A stretch of DNA of 25,253 nt from a virus. Of this stretch, positions 15,842 to 23,875 are shown in pieces. The notes below the pieces were generated by a model. That model saw only the letters and a program-made list of their open reading frames with translations. It did no database searches and had not been told where the DNA came from. Made by a program: the position numbers and the translations under genes. The stretch covers positions 1-25,253 of IMG/VR virus record IMGVR_UViG_3300036715_001810. One strand, written 5' to 3'. Position 1 is the stretch's first letter; every line of letters begins with the position of its first letter.

Positions 15842-15876
15842 TAAAGGAGCCAGAATACAGATTTATCTGGTTCCTT
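15832..15876 (+). promoter_or_regulatory. Programmed -1 ribosomal frameshift signal
   Basis: The slippery heptamer A AAA AAA (15832-15838) is in the correct phase of the chaperone gene (ATA AAA AAA). It is followed by tandem zero-frame stops TAG TAA (15839-15844). After a 5-nt spacer comes a stem: AAGGAGCCAGA (15844-15854) with TCTGGTTCCTT (15866-15876), 11 pairs including one G-U, with an 11-nt loop. An AGGA lies 16 nt upstream (15813-15816), somewhat far for the Shine-Dalgarno-like stimulator known from dnaX. No convincing pseudoknot partner for the loop was seen. All elements of a bacterial/phage -1 frameshift site are present. Confidence 0.85.
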
Positions 15877-16179
15877 GAACAAAAGTACAATTGTGATGCA
15901 AGTGATCCTAAAATAAAAGATATGGATCCAATAAAAAAAGCTTGGATATTTCATAATTGGATTGAAGATAAAAACGAACAAATTGAATTAACCAAAAATC
16001 AAATATATTTAATGGCATCATTCGTGAATCCAGAGGCTGTTAAAAAACTATTGAATAATGATGGTGTTCATACATCTGATGATAAAGACTTTGAAGAATC
16101 TTTAAGAATGGTTAGAGAATCTGATCCAGAAACTCCACCTCAAGAAGTAAAGAAAAAACGTAGACGACCAAAGGTTTAA
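15838..16179 (+). CDS. Tail assembly chaperone, frameshift extension (gpT-like part)
   Basis: This is the -1 reading frame, open from the slip site with no stop until TAA at 16177-16179. Joined to the preceding 171 residues it gives a 284-aa fusion. The extension (113 residues) begins IVKEPEYRFIWFLEQKY, contains a helical segment (PIKKAWIFHNWIEDKNEQ) and ends in a basic tail (KKKRRRPKV). It has an internal ATG at 15922, but no ribosome-binding site precedes it, and the 28 codons before it are open and protein-like, so expression by frameshifting is much more likely than separate initiation. In lambda the T extension binds the tube protein; the same role is inferred. The tape measure gene starts 3 nt after its stop. 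Confidence 0.82.
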   Translation: MVKEPEYRFIWFLEQKYNCDASDPKIKDMDPIKKAWIFHNWIEDKNEQIELTKNQIYLMASFVNPEAVKKLLNNDGVHTSDDKDFEESLRMVRESDPETPPQEVKKKRRRPKV

Positions 16180-16182
16180 TGG

Positions 16183-18207
16183 ATGGCTGATAATAACATT
16201 AATCAAGCAGTTGCTGAAACAGATGCACTTACAAAATCCCAAACTGAAGCGGCTGGTACAAGCCAAACATTAGGTAATGTTTTGGTTTCTACTGGTTTGC
16301 AAGCAGCTGGATTCGCAGATACATTGAAAGATGCATCTGGAAAAACCAGATCTTTTCATGAAGATTTAACTTCAATTACATCTGGTTTTTCTAACTTATC
16401 AAAAGTAATACCATATGTTGGTAATGATTTATCCAAAGTATTTAAAGCGTTGGGTGATAATCCATTTTTCCAAGGAGTTGCAAAATCTGTTGATACTACA
16501 AATGCATTATCATTATCTTTTATTAATGCTGCGGCTGCATCTGGTAAATTTAATGAACAACTTAAAGCATCTTCTGCGGATAAAGATGGTTTTAATTTTG
16601 CAGATGTTAATGATTCTTTATATCAATATCAATCTATTATTGGTGCTGTAGCTTCTCGAACAGGTGTGTCACGTAAAGAAACCGATAAACAAGCAGAGAG
16701 TTTATCACAATTATCTGGTGGATTAACAAACGTAAATTCTTTACTAAGTATAAATGGTCAAAATTATACTGCATTAGAAGCAAGTATAAAATTAGCTTAT
16801 TCTACTGGATTAAGTTTTGCTGAAGTAACATCTACTTTAAGTGATAGATTATCTAAAGTTTCAAGCTCAAAATTTCAATTACAAACAGATGAAGAGTCTA
16901 TAAATAAAGCATTAAGATATGTTTCTGTATTGGGTGATTTAAGTAAAACAACACAAATACCAATAAAAGATTTACGCTCCGCTATGGATGGGATATCTAC
17001 TTCATTTAGTATGATGGGAGATGTATCTGGTAGTTCAGCGAAAATTGTTGCCGATAACTTTGATCGTATGAGAGAAGCTGGTTTAACATCTGCCCAATCT
17101 ATTTCTATGATTCAAAATGTTACGAATAGCATTTCTAGTTTAAATGTAGCGCAAAGAGCATTCCTATCAAGTCAAACGGGTGGTCCAGGTGGATTACGTG
17201 GAGCATTTGAAATTCAAAAACTTATCAAAGAAGATAAGCTTGATGAAGTTTATGGGAAATTAGAACAATCTTTGAAAAAGCAATTTGGAAAAATTGTTTC
17301 ATTTGAAGAAGCAACCAAAAGTGAATCAGCGGCAGCACAATATCAAAAGCAATTAACAACATTGCGATCAGGACCATTTGATGGTTTGGCAAAAAGTGAA
17401 GGTGAAGCAGAACGCTTATTAGATGCTTTAAGCAAAGGTAAAGGCGGTGCATCCAATTTCGGTGGATCATTGAATAAAGAATTTGATATTGGTTCTCAAA
17501 TTTCCAGTTCATTAAAAACAACAGTTTCTCAATTGAAAAATACAATTGAAAATGAATCTGTTTTATCAGCATTAGATACTTCAAAATCCGTAAGAGGATC
17601 TATGACTTCATCTTACGGTGATGAGAGCTTTAAAATGGCTCAAGGTGAAATTGATCGAAAAAATCTTGATTTGAGTTTAAATGCACAATCAAAAACACGT
17701 GGTGATTTAGTTTCTACAAATAGAAACGCACTTGTTACAGAGGGTACGTTAATCGGATCTGCTGCGAAAGATTTTGAAACAAAGTTTGCTACAGAAATAT
17801 TAAAACCAACAAACGAAACTATAGCTAATTTAACATCTAAATTACATGACGCAACAAAAGCTGAGGCATCTGCTTTAAAAGAATCAATTGAAAAATTAAA
17901 AGAAGAAAAAAATGAATTTATAAAAACAATTTCTAGTTTTCCAAATTTTTCAGAATTAATATCAAACAAATTATTCAAGTCTGTTGACAAAAATGAAATA
18001 ACATCTGCTACAGAATCAAATATATCTAATATGACAAAAGAAAAGGGACCAAGTATAGACCAAATAGGTGAGGAAGCTCAAAAAATACAAACACAAGCTT
18101 CAACACAAAAAATAACTGTAGAAGTTCAACAAGTTTGTACAGATTGTGGAAAAAGACATTCTGACGGTCATGTTAAATCCGTCTACAATCCAACAGTGGG
18201 AGGTTGA
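16183..18207 (+). CDS. Tape measure protein
   Basis: This 674-aa protein fills the tail lumen and sets its length. It follows the chaperone genes and precedes baseplate genes, as is usual for tape measures. The sequence is Ser/Ala/Gln/Lys-rich and mostly helical, with a predicted coiled coil at about 553-585 (KLHDATKAEASALKESIEKL). Using the established ratio of about 0.15 nm per residue, the tail would be near 100 nm. The extreme C-terminus (652-663) is CTDCGKRHSDGH, a possible zinc-binding CxxC-H-H arrangement that is not a usual tape measure feature. AAAGG at 16170-16174 supports ATG 16183. A different coiled-coil tail protein cannot be excluded, but the position is decisive. Confidence 0.8.
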   Translation: MADNNINQAVAETDALTKSQTEAAGTSQTLGNVLVSTGLQAAGFADTLKDASGKTRSFHEDLTSITSGFSNLSKVIPYVGNDLSKVFKALGDNPFFQGVAKSVDTTNALSLSFINAAAASGKFNEQLKASSADKDGFNFADVNDSLYQYQSIIGAVASRTGVSRKETDKQAESLSQLSGGLTNVNSLLSINGQNYTALEASIKLAYSTGLSFAEVTSTLSDRLSKVSSSKFQLQTDEESINKALRYVSVLGDLSKTTQIPIKDLRSAMDGISTSFSMMGDVSGSSAKIVADNFDRMREAGLTSAQSISMIQNVTNSISSLNVAQRAFLSSQTGGPGGLRGAFEIQKLIKEDKLDEVYGKLEQSLKKQFGKIVSFEEATKSESAAAQYQKQLTTLRSGPFDGLAKSEGEAERLLDALSKGKGGASNFGGSLNKEFDIGSQISSSLKTTVSQLKNTIENESVLSALDTSKSVRGSMTSSYGDESFKMAQGEIDRKNLDLSLNAQSKTRGDLVSTNRNALVTEGTLIGSAAKDFETKFATEILKPTNETIANLTSKLHDATKAEASALKESIEKLKEEKNEFIKTISSFPNFSELISNKLFKSVDKNEITSATESNISNMTKEKGPSIDQIGEEAQKIQTQASTQKITVEVQQVCTDCGKRHSDGHVKSVYNPTVGG

Positions 18208-18209
18208 AC

Positions 18210-19115
18210 ATGCCATCTTTAAAAGAATTAATTAAATCAGCAGACACAGATTCATCTCAAGTTGTCACAAAAGTTGATCAACCTTTATCAAGTGTTGGTG
18301 GATTGCCATATGCATCTGTAGTAAATGAAAGACCCATCTACAGTGTGAATGATAGAAAAGTTATACATATTTTCCTACCACAAATGGGTGTGTTTAAATT
18401 TTTCATAAATCCAAAGCAAATCAATTATGGGTACTCAAAGATAACCAAATCTGTTCAAACAAAAGGCGGATTCTCTAATCAATATTGGGGGGAGTCTTTA
18501 CCAACTTTAAAGATACAAGGAACAACAGGGTCTTCTGGTATTGAAGGTATTAATGCTCTTTATGAGGCTTATAGAAGCGAGCAATATGCATTTGACCCAT
18601 CTGGCTTACTTTTGTCTGAACAAGCGTTTAAAGCGCCATTAGAGATCGCTGCAAAGAACATTATCGACTCCTCATTGAATGTAGCAAACTCAATTGCATC
18701 TGGAGGTAATGCTGGTCAATCAATTGGATCTTTATTCTCAGACGCATTATTACCAAACAACAGTACAATTTATCCAGATCCACCAACATTAGCTCAACTT
18801 GCTTTTTCTGTTGAAATTTATTATTCAGGTTGTGTGTACCGAGGTTGGTTTGAAGACTTTAGTCATACCGAAGATGCAGATAATTTTTTGCATAATTATA
18901 ACATAAGCTTTAAAGTCACCCAAAAAAGAGGGTATAGATTGAATTATTTGCCATGGCACAAAAGCCCCATTGGCGCGCCACATGATTCCCCTTATTCATT
19001 TGAAGATGATCGCAGTTATACAACCACACAACCAACAATAAATTATACAACCTTACCAACTACTGGTGTTAAAAGACAAGTTACACAACTTCAAAGAAAT
19101 GTTACAGGAAGATAA
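18210..19115 (+). CDS. Baseplate protein, tube-proximal (XkdP / Mu gp43-position-like)
   Basis: This is a 301-aa protein, taken from ATG 18210 rather than the upstream TTG at 18204 because GGGAGG (18198-18203) sits at ideal 6-nt spacing from the ATG. Recognisable elements: FKFFINPKQINYGYSKITK at about residues 60-80, QYWGESLPTLKIQGTTGSSGI at about 93-115 (split motifs of strand-rich baseplate proteins), and a second strand-rich half (VEIYYSGCVYRGWFEDFSH). It lies between tape measure and hub, the place of proteins that link the tape measure and tube to the hub in Mu-like and PBSX-like tails. A peptidoglycan-binding (LysM) domain is not evident. Its TAA stop overlaps the next ATG by one base. 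Confidence 0.5.
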   Translation: MPSLKELIKSADTDSSQVVTKVDQPLSSVGGLPYASVVNERPIYSVNDRKVIHIFLPQMGVFKFFINPKQINYGYSKITKSVQTKGGFSNQYWGESLPTLKIQGTTGSSGIEGINALYEAYRSEQYAFDPSGLLLSEQAFKAPLEIAAKNIIDSSLNVANSIASGGNAGQSIGSLFSDALLPNNSTIYPDPPTLAQLAFSVEIYYSGCVYRGWFEDFSHTEDADNFLHNYNISFKVTQKRGYRLNYLPWHKSPIGAPHDSPYSFEDDRSYTTTQPTINYTTLPTTGVKRQVTQLQRNVTGR

Positions 19116-22100
19116 TGAATAAATTCAAAGACTTTATAGGTTTTTTTGGAGATCAAATCAATTCTCAATTTGGGTTGGGTGAGAATAAGAATGCTTCTTT
19201 TTCTAATTTAACTGGTGATCAAAATTTTTACAATAAAATAAGTGACTTTTCAAATGTCATTGATAAAACTGAGCAAAGAGATTATGTAGAGGAAGGTTTT
19301 TTAAGTAATAACTTTCTAAGCAAACAAGCAAAAAGAAAAGATGTTATTTGGAATGCTCCAGAGGCAACCGTTCTTGTTAAAAAAAGAATGTTTTCTTCTT
19401 TAAAGCAAAATTATAAAGAAGAGTATCTTGATAATGATGAATATATATTTACGCAAGCTTCCAAGAAGTTATTTGCAAACAAGTGCCAACAAATATCATC
19501 TTATGAAAGATTGAACAAATTAAAAAATGTAATAGAGGTGGATAACTATATAGATCCATCATTACTTCCACTTGTTTTTGACTCGTTGAAATCATTAAAA
19601 AATGATATATCAAATTCAATTTATCTAAATCAAGGAGTATCTTCAACATTTGATTCTGTAATTAGCTCTGTCAAGCAAGCAATGTTGTTTTATGCTCAAA
19701 ATAAAACCACCACATGGATTGCAAGATCTGCTTTAAGTAATGGTTCTTTTAAGGGAATACTTTCTAAGTCTCTTCAAGACAATGGTACTGGAGTTATTGA
19801 GCTTACTAATTTTACAAGTATATCTACTTCATCTGGCGTTTCATTTGATGAAATGAATTCTTGCACAATTGATTTGGATGATCCTTATGAGTTGTCTATT
19901 ATTACTGAAAATGATATTGAGAAAGCAATATCAGATGTATCAGGTTTTAAAAATGGAAACATTGCTAAGATAGGTTTAGAAAATTTCAACTCTTTGATTG
20001 AACAAAGAACAATTGCATTATCTGGATTACGCGCCAATCGTTCAGCTGCACAAATTTCTTTTAACTACTCACCCAATGTTATTTTTGGTAAAAAGATGAT
20101 TTCTTTTATCAATCATATGGGTAACCCATTAGAGATTTTGTTTGATGCAGATGGAATATCTGCAAATGCAATAGGAGCTATTGTTGGTGATTCATCATTG
20201 ATTAAAGTGTATGATGATTATTTGGTAGGTTCAGAATTGTTAGGTAATAACGGTTTAAATAAAGATGAATTATCTTTGTTTAAAGATATTGTATCTTTGT
20301 CTTATAAAAAAATGTCTTTGGAATCAAGTACAGAAAGCAATGTTCGTTTGTACAATGAAAAGACAAATTATATAAGAAGAAAAATGAATTTGCATTACTT
20401 AGGTAAAACAATTATTCAACCCATGGATCAAGTTCATATTTACTTTAAATCAAATCAATCTCGTGATAATAATTTATTAACAGGAATCCGACAAACATTA
20501 AATGGTCAAACATATTTTGACAAGTTAGTAAACATATCTTCAGATTTAAAGAATTCATTATCTATCTTTGGTGTAAAGTCTGAGGAAGTAGATATAGAGA
20601 AATCCATATTTGGTTATCCAGATATGCCAAATTCTATTTGGTCTCTTTATAGAAATTACTATGTAAAAGATTCAGCTGGCACACATGTTTATGCTGGGCT
20701 TGTAAATAGATCAAATAGCAGATACAATAATGGTTTTTTTGGTTTAAGCATTTCGTGCTCTGACATGAAGGAGTATTTAAACAAAGGTAAGATTAACTTT
20801 AATCCTGGTGTTGATCAATTTAATGGGTCTTTTTTTGATCCATTAACTCCATTTAAAACTTCATTTGAAGATATATCTAATAATTCTAAAACACCAGAGT
20901 TCCTTGATATCAATAAAAAACTTCTTAAAGGTAATTATGAAACAAGCTTAGTAAAAGCGAAGTTTGGTAATAATTCTGGAAAAAATGTAACAACAACAAA
21001 TTTTATTTCTGATTCAATACCAGATTCAAGTGGTAAATTAAACAATGTTTTTTATGCTCCAGATGGTTTGCTTTATCGTTGGAAAGAAGGTATTTCTGTT
21101 CTAACACAATATGGAAATTCACAAAGTTATAATAATTCTTTTTATGTTGGAAGATCAAGAATATCCAAAAGTCCATTTAGTGGACAAGATATTATTAATG
21201 TTATATCATTGTCAGTAACAGGAATTCCTTATAACTATTATACTTATTATAAGGCAACCAAACAATTTGGAAGTTCATCTGATTTGTTTTATGCAGGTTT
21301 GACAAATGATTTGATTAAATCCAATCAAATGTGGGGAGACTTTGTTCCTTTTAAAAGCCAATCTGTAAGTCAAGCAGATGTTGTTAATTTATATACAACA
21401 CAGCAGAATATTACAAATGATAATGAACGCTTGAATGAATATATAAACCAAGTTCAATCTATTAAGTTTATTTTACAAAACTCAGGATTGAATAAAAATA
21501 ATGAACTTGTTAGAAGTGATGCTGATATCAATCAAATAAAAGAAATTGAAGAAACAATTATATCATTGTCTCAAAAAAATTCAGAGGCTTTAAAGAATGA
21601 TAACTTTAAAGTATTTGGAAATGATGTTGAGCTTTCTTTGGAAGATGAAGCTTACTTTGGATCTTCCAAAGATGCGACACGCAGAAAGAAATCAGCGTTA
21701 AGTATTTTGAGAAAAACAAACGCTTTAACAAGAAGGGTATCACGAAAAGTACGTGAGAATAGTGATGTTAATTTGTTTATTGTTGATGATGAGTATGATC
21801 AAAATATTGACATTTCTGTTTTTGAAAAAGAATTACAAACAGCTATACAACAATACAATTCATCAAGTAGTTATCTAAGCGTGAAAGATCAAATTAGCTT
21901 AGTTGCAAATTTACTTCATATGGAAGTTTATTGTGATACACAAGGTCATATACGAGCTAGGTTTCCAAAGTATAATAAAATACCAAGTTCTGTATTTTAC
22001 AGAATGATTGCTGTATCACGTGAAAGAGGAATACGTTTATTTCCAAAGTTCTTAGAGAATCTTTTTCAAGACCAAATCACAAATCAATTAAATCAACTTT

Positions 22101-23875
22101 CTATTTTAGAAGATGAGATACGTTTGTATGGTGCGTTATTTTTCTCACCAAATCCAAATTCAGATACTGAATTGGTTCAACAAATTAATTATAGTCAAGA
22201 TGGTAAGTTATCTTCATTTTCTTTTGTTTCAAATGCATCTGGTTCAATCAATTACATTGAGCTTTTGAGCGGTCAAACTTCAAGATCCGATGATTTGGAA
22301 AAAGCTTTTTCTATTACATTTGATCAGGTGAAAAATCAAAATAATATAAAATCATTATTATCAACATCGCAATTGGCAACAACTGTTTTAAATAACGTTG
22401 AAGTTTTTATTAGAAACAATGTTACTACAGATAATTTATTTAACAATTATGTTAAAAATACCTTACAAAGGTTAGAGTTAAAAACAGGTCAAAATATAGA
22501 AACATCATTAAGAAATGAATTGGTTGGTAATGCCACAAATAATACAAATCCAGTTAAGTTTAATTATGTTTTATTGTTAACAAAATTACAAACCTCAATT
22601 GCAAATCGTCAGAAGTCAATTAAAATTCTTTTTAAAGCATTTCAAAAGCTGCAACAAGGCAGAAGAATTGATCAAAACAATTTATCAACAAGCATCCAAT
22701 CTTTTGCAAGTAACTTTACAAAAGAAGATGAAAATGGTTTAAATGATTTTTATGCTGGATTAATAGAAGATGAAACATATGATGATCTTGGACCAAATTC
22801 AGGTAAAAGATACATTATAGATAATGCTCAAATTCTTTCTTATGATATTGCTGAAAATAAACCAAATTACACATACATTGAAGTAGCTGGTGTGCAAGGT
22901 GACTTTGCTTCAGGTTCATTGCCAAATTCAGCATTTGATAATGGCGGATTAATTACAGCAGCTGCAATTGATTATGATATGTGGCACATGTATGGTTTTC
23001 AAAGCCAAGGATCTACAGTAAAGATTCCATTTTTTACAAATGTAGATACACAGTGCGCGCCTTATGCAGCTTACCTATTAAGCAATGCTAGAAAGAATAT
23101 ATTATCAGGAACAATATCTATTGTTGGCAATGAGTACATGCAACCTGGTGAGGTTATTTATTTACCACAAAGAAACTTATTGTTTTATGTAACTTCTGTA
23201 TCACATTCTTTTAATTTTGGCTCTAACTTTGAAACAAAACTAACTGTATCTTATGGTCATACTCCAGGTGAATACATTCCAACAACATTAGATGTAATTG
23301 GCAAAACAATATACAATAATTCTAGGAAGAATGAATTTGTTGTTTATAGACAAGCAGATGGTAATGCGATTGGCGCTTTGGAAGTTCACGGAAAGAATGC
23401 AACGGAGTTAGCATCAGAAGATATATTGTCATCCAATGATAATAGAAACTTATTGGAAAAATTAGGTCTTTTATTAAAAGCAGCAATTGCGAATGCAAAT
23501 AGAGTTGTTATCAATGAATCTATTGGTAATAACATTATTGCAGGTGAAACTGGAATTGATAACAAGAATAATCAATATATTCAAAAACCAACAATTGAAT
23601 TTAGATTTTATAATGCGGCATTGTATAATAACATCAATCCAAGTATAGAGGTAATTATTTCTTACATTAAAAAATCTGCAAATTTGGATTCTGTGCCTTA
23701 TGAAATAAAACTTATTAATAAAGGTGATGATATAACCCCATCACAAGCTGCAATTTCTTTATCGAGAAAAATATCTATACAGTTAAATTCTCAAAAAGCA
23801 ATTATGGGTGATATGGAATATTCTTTTGATTCAGTGATTGATTGTTATATTATCTTTAAAGATGGAGAAGTTTGA
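19115..23875 (+). CDS. Large baseplate hub-like protein
   Basis: This 1586-aa protein probably forms the central baseplate hub (role of T4 gp27, Mu gp44, P2 gpD). Visible regions: a mainly alpha-helical N-terminal half of unknown function; a coiled coil at about 767-830; a very basic stretch at about 849-884 (RRKKSALSILRKTNALTRR); and a hub-like region with ANLLHMEVYCDTQGHIRARFP (931-951), then YVTSVSHSFNF and GHTPGEYIPTTLDVIGK at about 1362-1397. The last about 190 residues form a separate C-terminal domain. Ordinary hub proteins are around 400 aa, so most of this chain is additional. AGGA at 19106-19109 supports ATG 19115. Its TGA stop overlaps the next ATG by one base. Confidence 0.6.
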   Translation: MNKFKDFIGFFGDQINSQFGLGENKNASFSNLTGDQNFYNKISDFSNVIDKTEQRDYVEEGFLSNNFLSKQAKRKDVIWNAPEATVLVKKRMFSSLKQNYKEEYLDNDEYIFTQASKKLFANKCQQISSYERLNKLKNVIEVDNYIDPSLLPLVFDSLKSLKNDISNSIYLNQGVSSTFDSVISSVKQAMLFYAQNKTTTWIARSALSNGSFKGILSKSLQDNGTGVIELTNFTSISTSSGVSFDEMNSCTIDLDDPYELSIITENDIEKAISDVSGFKNGNIAKIGLENFNSLIEQRTIALSGLRANRSAAQISFNYSPNVIFGKKMISFINHMGNPLEILFDADGISANAIGAIVGDSSLIKVYDDYLVGSELLGNNGLNKDELSLFKDIVSLSYKKMSLESSTESNVRLYNEKTNYIRRKMNLHYLGKTIIQPMDQVHIYFKSNQSRDNNLLTGIRQTLNGQTYFDKLVNISSDLKNSLSIFGVKSEEVDIEKSIFGYPDMPNSIWSLYRNYYVKDSAGTHVYAGLVNRSNSRYNNGFFGLSISCSDMKEYLNKGKINFNPGVDQFNGSFFDPLTPFKTSFEDISNNSKTPEFLDINKKLLKGNYETSLVKAKFGNNSGKNVTTTNFISDSIPDSSGKLNNVFYAPDGLLYRWKEGISVLTQYGNSQSYNNSFYVGRSRISKSPFSGQDIINVISLSVTGIPYNYYTYYKATKQFGSSSDLFYAGLTNDLIKSNQMWGDFVPFKSQSVSQADVVNLYTTQQNITNDNERLNEYINQVQSIKFILQNSGLNKNNELVRSDADINQIKEIEETIISLSQKNSEALKNDNFKVFGNDVELSLEDEAYFGSSKDATRRKKSALSILRKTNALTRRVSRKVRENSDVNLFIVDDEYDQNIDISVFEKELQTAIQQYNSSSSYLSVKDQISLVANLLHMEVYCDTQGHIRARFPKYNKIPSSVFYRMIAVSRERGIRLFPKFLENLFQDQITNQLNQLSILEDEIRLYGALFFSPNPNSDTELVQQINYSQDGKLSSFSFVSNASGSINYIELLSGQTSRSDDLEKAFSITFDQVKNQNNIKSLLSTSQLATTVLNNVEVFIRNNVTTDNLFNNYVKNTLQRLELKTGQNIETSLRNELVGNATNNTNPVKFNYVLLLTKLQTSIANRQKSIKILFKAFQKLQQGRRIDQNNLSTSIQSFASNFTKEDENGLNDFYAGLIEDETYDDLGPNSGKRYIIDNAQILSYDIAENKPNYTYIEVAGVQGDFASGSLPNSAFDNGGLITAAAIDYDMWHMYGFQSQGSTVKIPFFTNVDTQCAPYAAYLLSNARKNILSGTISIVGNEYMQPGEVIYLPQRNLLFYVTSVSHSFNFGSNFETKLTVSYGHTPGEYIPTTLDVIGKTIYNNSRKNEFVVYRQADGNAIGALEVHGKNATELASEDILSSNDNRNLLEKLGLLLKAAIANANRVVINESIGNNIIAGETGIDNKNNQYIQKPTIEFRFYNAALYNNINPSIEVIISYIKKSANLDSVPYEIKLINKGDDITPSQAAISLSRKISIQLNSQKAIMGDMEYSFDSVIDCYIIFKDGEV

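Noticed and set aside
15922-16179. Independent 85-codon gene starting at ATG 15922
   Set aside because: No Shine-Dalgarno sequence, and the frame is open and protein-like back to the slippery site, so it is better explained as the frameshift extension of the chaperone.
16415-16651. 78-codon plus-strand frame inside the tape measure gene
   Set aside because: Leu/Met/Asn-rich low-complexity translation typical of an out-of-frame AT-rich shadow; no ribosome-binding site of note.
18204-18209. TTG start for the baseplate protein
   Set aside because: ATG 18210 is better placed 6 nt after GGGAGG; the TTG lies directly against the Shine-Dalgarno sequence.
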